Shown here: one piece after another, positions 25,081 to 37,111 of the stretch
How positions within the stretch are numbered: the stretch's first letter is position 1
Layout of the letters: each line of letters starts with the position of its first letter
DNA from: Posidonia oceanica
Taxonomy: Eukaryota; Streptophyta; Magnoliopsida; Alismatales; Posidoniaceae
Assembly: GCA_037176725.1 (NCBI GenBank)
Contig: JAZBRS010000074.1
Span: forward strand, 67,212,001 to 67,276,000
DNA length: 64,000 nt
Reading direction: 5' to 3'
Notes under the pieces: generated by a model
The model's input: only the letters and a program-made list of their open reading frames with translations
Told to the model about the DNA's origin: nothing
The model's database searches: none
Program-made: the position numbers and the translations under genes

Positions 25081-28000
25081 ATAAGTCCGTAATTCATCAT
25101 CCAACCTTTGCGGTCGATGGGTCCGAAACCTATCCTTTCCGGTCGATAAGTCCGTAATTTATCATCCAACCTTTGCGGTCGATGGGTCCGAAACCTATCC
25201 TTTCCAGTCGATAAGTCCGAAACTTAACATCCAACCTTTGCGGTCGAAGGGTCCGAAACCTATACTTTCCGGTCGATTTGTCTGAAACTTATCATCCAAC
25301 CTATGCGGTCGATGGGTCCGAAACCTATACTTTCCGGTCGATTAGTCTGAAACTTATCATCCAACCACTGCGGTCGATGGGTCCAAAACCAATCCTTTCC
25401 GTTCGATATGTCTGAAACTTATCATACCACCTTTTCGGTCGATAGGTCCGAAACCAATCCGATCCGGTCGATACGTACGTAACTTATCATCAAACATTTG
25501 TGGTCGATGGGTCCGAAACCTATCCTACCCGGTCAATAAGTCCGTAACTTATCATCCTACCTTTGCGGTCGATGGGTCCGAAACCTATCCTTTCCGGTCG
25601 ATAAGTCCGTAACTTATCATACAACCTCTGCGGTCGATGGGTCCGAAACCTATCCTTTCCGGTCGGTAAGTCCGAAACTTATCATCCTACCTTTGCGGTC
25701 GATGGGACCCAAACCAATCCATTCCGGTCGATAAGTCCGTAACTTATCATCCGGCCGTTGCGGTCGATGGGTCCGAAGCCTATCCTTTCCAGTCGAAAAG
25801 TCCGAAACTTATCATCCAAACTTTGCGGTCGATGGGTCCGAAACCTATCCTTTCCGGTCGATAAGTCCGAAACTTATCATCCAACCTTTGCGGTCGATAG
25901 GTCCGAAACCTATCCTTTCCGGTCGTTAAGTCCGAAACTTATCATCCAACCGTTGCGGTCGATGGGTCCGAAACCTATCCTTTCCGGTCGATAAGTCCAT
26001 AACTTATCATACAACCATTGCGGTCGATTGGTCCAAAACAGATCCTTTCCGGACGATAATTCCGTTACTTTTCATCCTACCATTGCGGTCGATAGGTCCG
26101 AAACCTATCCTTTCCGGTCGATAAGTCCGAAACTTATCATCCAACATTTGCGGTCGATAGATCCGAAACCTATCCTTTCTGGTCGATTAGTCCGTAACTT
26201 ATCATCCAACCGTTGCGGTCGATGGGTCCGAAACCTAACCTTTCCGGTCGATAAGTCCGTAAGTTATCATCCAACCATTGCGGTCGATAGGTCCGAAACC
26301 TATCCTATCCGGTCGATAAGTCCATAATTATCATCCAACCATCGCGGTCGTTGAGTCTGAAACCTATCCTTTCCGGTCGATAAGTCTGAAACTTATCATC
26401 CTACCATTGCGGTCGATTGGTCCGAAACCTATCCTTTCCGGTCGACAAGTCCGAAACTTATCATCCAACCATTGCGGTCGATGGGTCCGAAACCTATCCT
26501 CTCCGTTCGATATGTCTGAAACTTATCATACAACCTTTGCGGTCGATAGGTCCGAAACCAATCCTTCCCGGTCGAAAAGTCCGTAACTTATCATCCAACC
26601 TCTGCGGTCATTGTGTCCGAAAGCTATCCATTCCGGTTGATAAGTCCGTAACTTATCATCAAACCTTTGCGGTCGATGGGTCCGAAACCAATCCTTTCCG
26701 GTCGATAAGTCCGTAACTTATCATCCAACCTTTGCTGTCGATGGGTCCGAACCTATCCTTTCTGGTCGATAAGTCCGTAATTTATCATCCAACTGCAGCT
26801 GTCGATGAGTCCGAAACCTATCCTTTCCGGTCGATAAGTCCGTAACTTATCAACCAACCTTTGCGGTCGTTGGGTCCGAAACCAATCCTTTCCGGTCGAT
26901 TAGTCCATAACTTATCATCCAACCTTTGCGGTCGTTGGGTCCGAAACCAATCCTTTCCGGTCGATAAGTCAAAAACTTATCATCCAACCTTTGCGGTCGA
27001 TGGGTCCAAAACCTATCCTTTCCGGTCGACAAGTCCGTAACTTATCATCCAACCGTTGCGGTCGATAGGACCGAAACCTATCCTTTCCGGTCGATAAGTC
27101 CGTAACTTATCATCCAACCATTCTGGTCGTTGGGTCCGAAACCTATCCTTTCCGATCGATAAGTCCGTAACCTATCATCCAACCTTTGCTGTTGATGGGT
27201 CCGAAACCTATACTTTCCGATCGTTAAGTCCGAAACTTATCATCCAACCTTCGCGGTCGATGGGTCCGAAACCGACCCTTTCCGGTCGATAAGTCCGAAA
27301 CTTATCAGCCAACCTTTGTAGTCGATACGTCCGATACCTATCCTTTCCGGTCGATAAGTCCGAAACTTATCGTCCAACCTTTCCAGTCGATAAGTCTGAA
27401 ACTTATCATCCAACATTTGCGGTCGATAGGTCTGTAACCTATCCTTTCCGGTCGATAAGTCCGTAACTTATCTTCCAACCTTTGCGGTCGATCGGTCTAA
27501 AACCTATCCTTTCCGTTCGATAAGTCCGTAACTTTTCATCCAACCTTTGCGGTCGATAGGTCCGAAACCAATCCTTTCCGGTCTATAAGTCCGAAACTTA
27601 TCATCCAACCTTTGCGGTCGATGGGTCCGAATGCTATCCTTTCCGGTCGATAAGTCAGTAACTTATCATCCAACCTTTACGGTCGATGGGTCCGAAACCT
27701 ATCCTTTCCAGTCGAAAAGTCCGAAACTTATCATCCAACCATTGCGGTCGATGGGTCCAAAACCGATCCTTTCCGGTTGATAAGTCCGTTACTTAACATC
27801 CAACCTTTGCGGTCGATAAGTCCGTAACTTATCATCCAACCTTTGCGGTCGATGGGTCCGAAACCTATCCTTTCCAGACGATAAGTCCGAAACTTATCAT
27901 CCAACCTTTGCGGTCGATGGGTCCAAAACCTATCCTATCCCGTCGTTAAGTCTGTAACTTATCATCCAACCTTTGCGGTCGATGGGTCGAGACCTATCCT

Positions 28001-30635
28001 TTCCAGTCGATAAGTCCGAAACTTATCATCCAACCTTTGCGGTCGATGGGTCCGAAACCTATCCTTTCCGGTTGATAAGTCCGTTACTTATCATCCAACC
28101 TTTGCGGTCGATAGGTCCGAAACCGATCCTTTCCGGTCGATCAGTCCGTAACTTATCATCCAACCTTTGCGGTCGATGGGTTCAAAACCTATCCTTTCTA
28201 GTCGATAAGTCCGTAACTTATCATCCAACCATTGCGGTCGACGGGTCCGAAACCTATCCTTTCCGGTCGATAAGTCCGTAATTTATCATCCAACCTTCGC
28301 AGTCGATGGGTCCGAAACCAATCCTTTCCGGTCGATTAGTCAGTAACTCTTCAACCAACATTTGCGGTCGATGGGTCCGAAACCTATCCTTTCCAGTCGA
28401 TAAGTCCGTAACTTATCATCCAGCCTCTGCGGTCGACGGGTCCGAAACCTATCCTTTCCGGTCGATAAGTCCGTAATTTATCATCCAACCTTTGCAGTCG
28501 ATGGGTCCGAAACCTATCCTTTCCGGTCGATATGTCCGTAATTTATCATCCAACCTTTGCGGTCGATGGGTCTGAAACCTATCCTGTCCGGTCGATAAGT
28601 CTGTAACTCATCATCCAACCTTTGTGGTCGATGGGTCCGAAACCTATCCTTACCGGTCGATAAGTCCGTAACTTATCATCCAACCTTTGCGGTCGTTGGG
28701 TTCGAAAACTTTCCTTTCCGGTCGGTTAGTCCGTAACTTATCATCCAACCTTTGCGGTCGTTGGGAACGAAACCTATCCTTTCCGGTCGATAAGCCTGAA
28801 AATTATCATCCAACCTTCGCGGTCGATGGGTCCCAAATCTATCCTTTCCGGTCGATAAGTCCGTAACTTATCATCCAACCTTTGCGGTCGAAATGTCCGA
28901 AACCTATCCTTTCCGATCAATAAGTCCGTAACTTATCATCCAACCTTTGCGGTCGATAAGTCCGAAACCTATCCTTTCCGGTAGATAAGTCCGTAACTTA
29001 TCATCCAACCATTGCGGTCGATATGTCCGAAACCTATCCTTTCCGGTCGATAAGTTAGTAACTTATCATCCAACCTTTGCGTTCGATGGGTTCGAAACCT
29101 ATCCATTCCGGTCGATAAGTCCGTAATTTATCATCCAACCTTTGCAATCGATGGGTCCGAAACCTATCCTTTCCGGTCGGTAAGTCCGTAACTCATCATC
29201 CAACCTTTGCGGTCGATGGGTCCGAAACCTATCCTTTCCAGTCGATAAGTCCGTAACTTATCATCCAACCCTTGCGGTCGACGGGTCCGAAACGTATCCT
29301 TTCTGGTAGATAAGTCCGTAATTTATCATCCAACCTTTGCGGTCGATGGGTTCGAAACCTATCCTTTCCGGTCGAAAACTCCGTAACTCGTCATCCAACC
29401 TTTGCCGTCGATGGGTCCGAAACCTTTCCTTTCCAGTCGATAAGTCCGAAACTTATCATCCTACCTTTGCGGTCGATGGGTCCCAAACCCATCCTTTCTG
29501 GTCGATAAGTCCGTAACTTATCATCCAACCGTTGCGGTCGACGGGTCCGAATCCTATCCTTTCCAGTCGATAAGTCCGAAACTTATCATCCAACCTTTGC
29601 GGTCGATGGGTCCGAAACCTATACTTTCCGGTCGATTAGTCCGAAACTTATCATCCAACCTTTGCGGACGACTAGTCCGTAACTCATCATCCAACCTTTG
29701 CCGTCGATGGGTCCGAAACCTATCCTTTCCGGTCGATAAGTCCGAAACTTATCATCCTACCTTTGCGGTCGATGGGTCCCAAACCTATCCTTTCCGTTCG
29801 ATAAGTCTGAAACTTATCATACAACCTTTGCGGTCGATGGGTCCCAAACCTATCCTTTCTGGTCGATAAGTCCGTAACTTATCATCCGACTGTTGCGGTC
29901 GATGGGTCCGAATCCTATCCCTTCCAGTCGATAAGTCCGAAACTTATCATCCAACCTTTGCGGTCGATGGGTCCGAAACCTATACTTTCCGGTCGATTAG
30001 TCCGAAACTTATCATCCAACCTTTCCGGTCGATATGTCCGTAACTCATCATCCAACCTTTGCCGTCGATGGGTCCGAAACCTATCCTTTCCGGTCGATAA
30101 GTCCGAAACTTATCATCCTACCTTTGCGGTCGATGGGTCCCAAACCTATCCTTTCCGTTCGATAAGTCTGAAACTTATCATACAACCTTTGCGGTCGATA
30201 GGTCTGAAACCAATCCTATCCGGTCGATACGTACGTAACTTATCATCAAACAATTGCGATCGATGGGTCCAAAACCTATCCTATCCGGTCGATAAGTCCG
30301 TAACTTATCATCCAACCTTTGCGGTCGATGGGTCCGAAACCAATGCTTTCCGGTCGATAAGTCCGAAACTTATCATCCAACCTCTGCGGTCGAAGGGTCC
30401 GAAACCTATTCTTTCCGGTCGATAAGTCCGTAACTTATCATACAACCTTTGCGGTCGATTGGTCCAAAACCAATCCTTTCCCGTCGATAAGTACGTTACT
30501 TTTCATCCAACCTTTGCGGTCGATAGGTCCGAAACATATCCTTTCCGGTCGATAAGTCCGAAACTTATCATCCAACCTTTGCGGTCGATGGGTCCGAAAC
30601 CTATCCTTTCCAGTCGATAAGTCCGTAACTTATCA

Positions 30636-30715
30636 TACAACCTTTGCGGTCGATTGGTCCAAAACCAATCCTTTCCCGTCGATAAGTACGTTACTTTTCA
30701 TCCAACCTTTGCGGT
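30636..30715 (+). repeat. One-monomer gain copied from three monomers upstream
   Basis: The GATTGGTCCAAAACCAATCC / GTACGTTACTTTTCATCC monomer found at 30,457 recurs at 30,652, 195 bp later, but the net gain against copy II is only 65 bp. A 195-bp duplication with loss of two monomers, or a gene-conversion-like patch, would produce this. Confidence 0.75.
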
Positions 30716-31620
30716 CGACGGGTCCGAAACCTATCCTTTCCGGTCGATAAGTCCGTAATTTATCATCCAACCTTTGCGGTCGATGGGTCCGAAACCTATC
30801 CTTTCCGGTCGATAAGTGCGTAACTCATCGTCCAACCTTTGCCGTCGATGGGTCCGAAACCTACCCTTTCCGGTCGATAAGTCCGAAACTTATCATCCTA
30901 CCTTTGCGGTCGATGGGTCCCAAACCTATCCTTTCTGGTCGATAAGTCCGTAACTTATCATCCGACCGTTGCGGTCGATGGGTCCGAATCCAATCCTTTC
31001 CAGTCGATAAGTCCGAAACTTATCATCCAACCTTTGCGGTCGATGGGTCCGAAACCTATACTTTCCGGTCGATTAGTCCGAAACTTATCAACCAACCATT
31101 GCGGTCGATAGGTCCGAAACCTATCCTTTCCGGTCGATAAGTCCGAAACTTATCATCCAACCTTTGCGGTCGATGGGTCCGAAGCCTATCCTTTCCGGTC
31201 GATAAGTCCGTAACTTATCAGACAACCATTGCGGTCGATTGGTCCAAAACCTATCCTTTCCGGTCGATAAGTCCGTTACTTTTCATCCAACCTTTGCGGT
31301 CGATAGGTCCGAAACATATCCTTTCCGGTCGATAAGTCCGAAACTTATCATCCAACCTTTACGGTCGATAGGTCCGAAACCTATCCTTTTCGATCGATAA
31401 GTCCGTAACTTATCATCCAACCAGTGCGGTCGATGGGTCCGAAACCTTTCCTTTCCGGTCGATAAGTCCGTAACTTATCATCCAACCTTTGCGGTCGATA
31501 GGTCCGTAACCTATCCTATGCGGTCGATAAGTCCGTAACTTATCATCCAACCTTTGCGGTCGTTTGGTCCGAAACCTATCCTTTCCAGTCGATAAGTCCG
31601 TAACTTATCATCCAACCTTC

Positions 31621-32400
31621 GCGGTCGATCGGTCTGAAACCTTTCCTTTCTGGTCGATAAGTCCGAAACTTATCATCCAACCTTTGCGGTCGATGGGTCC
31701 GAAACCTATCCTTTCCGGTTGATAAGTCCGTAATTTATCATCCAACCGTTGCGGTCGATATGTCCGAAACCTATCCTTTCCGGTCGATAAGTCCGTAACT
31801 TATCATCCAACCTTTGCGTTCGATGGGTTCGAAACCTATCCTTCCCGGTCGATTTGTCCGAAACTTATCATCCAACCTTTGCGGTCGTTGTGTCCGAAAC
31901 CTATACTTTCCGGTCAATTAGTCCGAAACTTATCATCCAACCACTGCAGTCGATAGGTCCGAAACCAATCCTATCCGGTCGATACGTACGTAACATATCA
32001 TCAAACATTAGCGGTCGATCGGTCTGAAACCTTTCCTTTCCGGTCGATAAGTCCGAAACTTATCATCCAACCTTTGCGGTCGATGGGTCCGAAACCTATC
32101 CTTTCCGGTTGATAAGTCCGTAACTTATCATCCAACCGTTGCGGTCGATATGTCCGAAACCTATACTTTCCGGTCGATAAGTCCGTAACTTATCATCCAA
32201 CCTTTGCGTTCGATGGGTTCGAAACCTATCCTTCCCGGTCGATAAGTCCGAAACTTATCATCCAAACATTGCGGTCGATGGGTCCGAAACCTATACTTTC
32301 CGATCGATTTGTCCGAAACTTATCATCCAACCTTTGCGGTCGATGTGTCCGAAACCTATACTTTCCGGTCAATTAGTCCGAAACTTATCATCCAACCACT
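31621..32400 (+). repeat. 390-bp local tandem duplication
   Basis: The series starting GCGGTCGATCGGTCTGAAAC occurs at 31,621 and again at 32,011, six monomers apart. Both runs go through GGTTGATAAG, GATATGTCC, TTCGATGGGTTCG and CTTCCCGG. The first run has lost single monomers later on (for example the CCAAACATTGCGG monomer), so the two are not identical in order. This gain and two single bases account for the offset change from 11,608 to 12,000. Confidence 0.8.
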
Positions 32401-32554
32401 GCGGTCGATGGGTCCGAAACCAATCCTATCCGTTCGATAAGTCTGAAACTTATCATACAACCTTTGCGGTCGATAGGTCCGAAACCAATCCTTTCCGGTC
32501 GATACGTACGTAACATATCATCAAACATTTGCGGTCGATGGGTCCGAAACCTAT

Positions 32555-32590
32555 CCTTTCCGGTCGATAAGTCCGTAACTTATCATCCAA
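32555..32590 (+). repeat. A half-unit (36 bp) of the monomer
   Basis: The half begins CCTTTCCGGTCGATAAG and ends with the 7-bp tail CATCCAA, which the B half lacks. Over the 29 alignable bases it matches B at 24 positions; differences fall at half-unit positions 6, 15, 16, 22 and 26. Many A copies have GAAAC instead of GTAAC in the centre, which brings them one base closer to B. Frequent subtypes start GATTAG, GATATG, GATACG or GGTAAG in place of GATAAG; these are the markers used to trace the higher-order repeats. Confidence 0.93.
32566..32584. other. Inverted repeat of the A half (7-5-7)
   Basis: GATAAGT and ACTTATC are perfect reverse complements separated by CCGTA (CCGAA in many copies). 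The element recurs once per monomer, so hundreds of times in the window. The GATAA core appears on both strands of the dyad. It could be a binding site for a dimeric protein, a small cruciform, or a hairpin in a transcript; nothing in the sequence decides between these. Subtypes with GATTAGT, GATATGT or GATACGT in the left arm break one pair, so the symmetry is not absolute. Confidence 0.85.
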
Positions 32591-32619
32591 CCTTTGCGGT
32601 CGATGGGTCCGAAACCTAT
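32591..32619 (+). repeat. B half-unit (29 bp) of the monomer
   Basis: The half begins CCTTTGCGGTCGATGGG and ends CCTAT. It is 7 bp shorter than A, and the monomer is best explained as a diverged dimer of one ancestral unit of about 29 bp. Common subtypes carry GATAGG, GACGGG, GATCGG, GTTGGG, GATATG or GATGAG in the centre, and CCAATCC in place of CCTATCC at the end. Confidence 0.93.
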
Positions 32620-32620
32620 C
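32602..32620. other. Inverted repeat of the B half
   Basis: GATGGGT-CCGAA-ACCTATC is the same dyad at the matching place in the B half. The consensus has one imperfect pair (G opposite T, a wobble if transcribed). The common GATAGGT subtype restores a perfect 7-bp match, for example at 377-395. The dyad centres of A and B are 36 and 29 bp apart in alternation along the array. Confidence 0.75.
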
Positions 32621-35600
32621 CTTTCCGGTCGATAAGTCCGTAACTTATCATCCAACCGTTGCGGTCGATATGTCCGAAACCTATCCTTTCTGGTCGATAA
32701 GTCCGTAACTTATCATCCAACCTTTGCGTTCGATGGGTTCGAAACCTATCCATTCAAGTCGATAAGTCCATAACTTATCAACCAACCTTTGCAGTCGACG
32801 GGTCCGATACCTATCCTTTCCGGTCGATAAGTCCGTAATTCATCATCCAACCTTTGCGGTCGATGGGTCCGAAACCTATCCTTTCCGGTCGATAAGTCCG
32901 TAATTTATCATCCAACCTTTGCGGTCGATGGGTCTGAAACCTATCCTTTCCAGTCGATAAGTCCGAAACTTAACATCCAACCTTTGCGGTCGATGGGTCC
33001 GAAACCTATACTTTCCGGTCGATTTGTCTGAAACTTATCATCCAACCTTTGCGGTCGATGGGTCCGAAACCTATACTTTCCGGTCGATTAGTCCGAAACT
33101 TATCATCCAACCACTGCGGTCGATGGGTCCAAAACCAATCCTTTCCGTTCGATATGTCTGAAACTTATCATACAACCTTTGCGGTCGGTAGGTCCGAAAC
33201 CAATCCTATCCGGTCGATACGTACGTAACTTATCATCAAACATTTGCGGTCGATGGGTCCGAAACCTATCCTATCTGGTCGATAAGTCTGTAACTTATCA
33301 TCCTACCTTTGCGGTCGATGGGTCCGAAACCTATCCTTTCCGGTCGATAAGTCCGTAACTTATCATCCAACCTCTGCGGTCGATGGGTCCGAAAGCTATC
33401 CTTTCCGGTCGGTAAGTCCGAAACTTATCATCCTACCTTTGCGGTCGATGGGTCCCAAACCAATCCATTCCGGTCGATAAGTCCGTAACTTATCATCCGG
33501 CCGTTGCGGTCGATGGGTCCGAAGCCTATCCTTTCCAGTCGAAAAGTCCGAAACTTATCATCCAACCTTTGCGGTCGATGGGTCCGAAACCTATCCTTTC
33601 CGGTCGAAAACACCGAAATTCAACATCCAACCTTTGCTGTCGATGGGTCCGAAACCTATCCTTTCCGGTCGATAAGTTCGTAATTTATCATCCAACCTCT
33701 GCGGTCGATGGGTCCGAAACCTATCCTTTCCAGTCGATAAGTCCGGAACTTAACATCCAACCTTTGCGGTCGATGGGTCCGAAACCCATACTTTCTGGTC
33801 GATTTGTCTGAAACTTATCATCCAACCTTCGCAGTCGATGGGTCCGAAACCTATACTTTCCGGTCGATTAGTCCGAAGCTTATCATCCAACCACTACGGT
33901 CGATGGGTCCAAAACCAATCCTTTCCGTTTGATATGTCTGAAACTTATCATACACCCTCTGCGGTCGATAGGTCCGAAACCAATCCTATCCGGTCGATAC
34001 GTACGTAACTTATCATCAAACATTTGCGGTCGATGGGTACGAAACCTATCCTATCCGGTCGATAAGTCCGTAACTTATCATCCTACCTTTGCGGTCGATG
34101 GGTCCGAAACCTATCCATTCCGGTCGATAAGTCCGTAACTTATCATCCAACCTCTGCGGTCGATGAGTCCGAAACCTATCCTTTCCGGTCGATAAGTCCG
34201 AAACTTATCATCCAACCTTCGCGGTCGTTGGGTCCGAAACCTATCCATTCCAGTCGATAAGTCCATAACATATCATCCAACCTTTGCGGTCGTTGGGTTC
34301 GAAACCGATCCTATCCGGTCGATAAGTCAGAAACTTATCATCCAACCTTTGCGGTCGATGGGTCCAAAACCTATCCTTTCCGGTCGATAAGTCCATAACT
34401 TATCATCCAACCATTGCGGTCGATCGGTCCGAAACCTATCCTTTCCGGTCAATAAGTCCGTAACTTATCATCCAACAATTGTGGTCGATGGGTCCGAAAC
34501 CTATCCTTTCCGATCGATAAGTCCGTAACTTATCATCCAACCTTTGCTGTCGATGGGTCCGAAACCTATTCTTTCCGGTCGATAAGTCCGTAATTTTTCA
34601 TCCAACCTTTGCAGTCGATGGGTCCGAAACCAATCCTTTCCGGTCGATAAGTCCGTAACTCTTCATCCAACCGTTGCGGTCGATGGGTCCGAAACCTATC
34701 ATTTCCAATCGATAAGTCCGTAACTTATCATCCAACCTTTGTTGTCGTTGGGTTCGAAAACTATCCTTTCCGGTCCGTAAGTCCGTAACTTATCATCCAA
34801 CCTTTGCGGTCGTTGGGTCCGAAACCTATCCTTTCCGGTCGATAAGCTTGAAAATTATCATCCAACCTTTGCGGTCGATGGTTCCCAAACCTATCCTTTC
34901 CGGTCGATAAGTCCGTAACATATCATCCAACCTTTGCGGTCGAAATGTCCGAAACCTATCCTTTCCGATCGATAAGTCCGTAACTTATCATCCAACCTTT
35001 GCGGTCGATGGGTCCGAAACCTATCCTTTCCGATCGATAAGTCCGTTACTTATCATCCAACCTTTGCGGTCTATGGGTTCGAAACCTATCCTTTCTAGTC
35101 GATAAGTCTATAACTTATCATCCAACCTTTGCGGTCGATGGGTCCGAAACCTATCCTTTCCGGTCGTTAAGTTCGTAAATTATCATCAAACCTTTGCGGT
35201 CGATGGGTCCGAAACCAATCCTTTCCGGTCGATAAGTCCATTACATATCATCCAACCATTGCGGTCAACGGGTCCGAATCCTATCCCATCCGGTCGATAA
35301 GTCCGAAACTTATCATCCCACCATTGCGGTCGATGGGTCCGAAACCTATCCTTTCCGATCGATAAGTTCGTAACTTAACATCCAACCTTTGCTGTCGATG
35401 GGTCCGAAACCTATACTTTCCGGTCAATAAGTCCGAAACATATCATCCAACCTTTGCGGTCGATGGGTCCGAAACCTATCCTTTCCGGTCGATAAGTCCG
35501 AAACTTATCAGCCAACCTTTGCAGTCGATAGGTCCGAAACATATCATTTCCGGTCGATAAGTCCGAAACTTATCGTCCAACCTTTGCGGTCGATGGGTCC

Positions 35601-36300
35601 GAAACCTATCTTTTCCGGTCGATAAGTCCGAAAATTATCATCCAACCATTGCGGTCGATAGGTCTGAAACCTATCCTTTCCGGTCGATAAGTCCGTAACT
35701 TATCATCCAACCTTTGAGATCGATCGGTCTGAAAACTATCCTTTCCGGTCGATAAGTCCGAAACTTATCATCCAACCTTTGCAGTCGATGGGTCCAAAAC
35801 CTATCCTTTCCGGTAGATAAGTCCGTAATTTAACATCCAACCGTTGCGGTCGATATGTCCGAAACCTATCCTTTCCGGTCGATAAGTAAGTAACTTATCA
35901 TCCTACCTTTGCGTTCGATGGGTTCGAAACCTATCCTTGCAAGTCGATAAGTCCGTAACTTATCAACCAACCTTTGCGGTCGACGGGTCCGAAACCTATC
36001 CTTTCCGGTCGATAAGTCCGTAATTTATCATCCAACCTTTGCATTCGATGGGTCCGAAACCTATCCTTTCTGGTCGGTAAGTCCGTAACTCATCATCCAA
36101 CCTTAGCGGTCGATGGGTCCGAAACCTTTCCTTTCTAGTCGATAACTCCGTAACTTATCATCTAACCTTTGCGGTCGACGGGTCCGAAACCTATCCTTTC
36201 CGGTTGACAAGTCCGTAGTTTATCATCCAACCTTTGCGGTCGATGGGTCCAAAACCTATCCTTTCCGGTCGATAAGTCCGTAACTCTTCATCCAACCTTT

Positions 36301-36840
36301 GCCGTCGATGGGTCCGAAACCAATCCTTTCCGGTCGATAAGTCTGAAACTTATCATCCTACCTTTGCGGTCGATGGGTCCCAAACCTATCCTTCCTGGTC
36401 GATAAGTCCGTAACTTATCATCCGACCGTTGCGGTCGATGGGTCCGAATCCTATCCTTTCCAGTCGATAAGTCCGAAACTTATCATCCAACCTTTGCGGT
36501 CGATGGGTCCGAAACCTATACTTTCCAGTCGATAAGTCCGTAACTCATCATCCAACCTTTGCCGTCGATGGGTCCGAAACCAATCCTTTCCGGTCGATAA
36601 GTCTGAAACTTATCATCCTACCTTTGCGGTCGATGGGTCCCAAACCTATCCTTCCTGGTCGATAAGTCCGTAACTTATCATCCGACCGTTGCGGTCGATG
36701 GGTCCGAATCCTATCCTTTCCAGTCGATAAGTCCGAAACTTATCATCCAACCTTTGCGGTCGATAAGTCCGTAACTCATCATCCAACCTTTGCCGTCGAT
36801 GGGTCCGAAACCTATCCTTTCCGGTCGATAAGTCCGAAAC
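36301..36840 (+). repeat. Four-monomer tandem triplet (260/231 bp)
   Basis: GCCGTCGATGGGTCC, CATCCTACC, GGGTCCCAAACC, CGACCGTTGCGG and GGGTCCGAATCC recur in this order from 36,301 and 36,561 (260 bp apart). A third run begins at 36,792, only 231 bp later because a 29-bp B half is missing at 36,751-36,786. The triplet is repeated unchanged in copy 2 from 46,771. Confidence 0.88.
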
Positions 36841-37111
36841 TTATCATCCTACCTTTGCGGTCGATGGGTCCCAAACCTATCCTTTCCGTTCGATAAGTCT
36901 GAAACTTATCATACAACCGTTGCGGTCGATGGGTCCCAAACCTATCCTTTCTGGTCGATAAGTCTGTAACATATCATCCGACCGTTGCGGTCGATGGGTC
37001 GGAATCCTATCCTTTCCAGTTGATAAGTCTGAAACTTATCATACAACCTTTGCGGTCGATGGGTCCGAAACCAATACTTTCCGGTCGAATAGTCTGAAAC
37101 TTATCATCGAA

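Larger units (their letters stand above)
16490..28032 (+). repeat. Domain 1 HOR, copy II (11,543 bp)
   Basis: Offset 11,543 leads to copy III (for example 18,054 to 29,597). The length equals 175 monomers (11,375) plus four extra A halves (18,116; 18,477; 27,378; 27,804), one extra B half (24,390) and minus five single bases (near 21,173; 21,437; 26,327; 26,751; 27,988). It contains one 3.4 kb block at about 19,085-22,787, with three monomers at 20,476-20,670 and one near 22,217-22,281 that the blocks of copy I lack. A local 195-bp doubling lies at 24,691-25,080. Confidence 0.85.
32554..32618 (+). repeat. Reference monomer, exact consensus
   Basis: This copy equals the consensus I derived by eye, with monomer position 1 set at the T of TCCTTTCC. 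Landmarks: CCGG at 7-10, TCGA at 11-14, A-half dyad 13-31, CATCCAA at 31-37, TTTGCGG at 40-46, second TCGA at 47-50, and the B-half dyad from 49 into base 2 of the next monomer. The two TCGA sites are 36 and 29 bp apart in alternation, so a TCGA cutter should give a 29/36/65-bp ladder. Most other copies carry several substitutions relative to this one. Confidence 0.95.
28033..35780 (+). repeat. Domain 1 HOR, partial copy III
   Basis: It follows copy II with offsets 11,543, then 11,608 (one extra monomer near 30,65x), then 12,000 (a 390-bp local doubling near 31,621-32,400, plus two bases missing only in copy II). At the 12,000 offset whole segments line up, for example 22,201-23,760 with 34,201-35,760. 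The match ends near 35,780: copy II continues with TTTACTGTCG, whereas this copy goes to TTTGCAGTCG and then to a variant order not seen in domain 1. Confidence 0.85.

Noticed and set aside
29958..30425. Protein-coding gene of 155 codons and dozens of shorter frames
   Set aside because: The frames consist only of satellite sequence, occur on both strands, end at the same repeat-encoded stops, and many begin at TTG or other non-ATG codons. No start context, domain or frame conservation is visible.
32566..32584. Rho-independent terminators at each dyad
   Set aside because: The stems are short, A/T-rich 7-bp arms with no following T tract, and the context is a eukaryotic-type satellite without genes.
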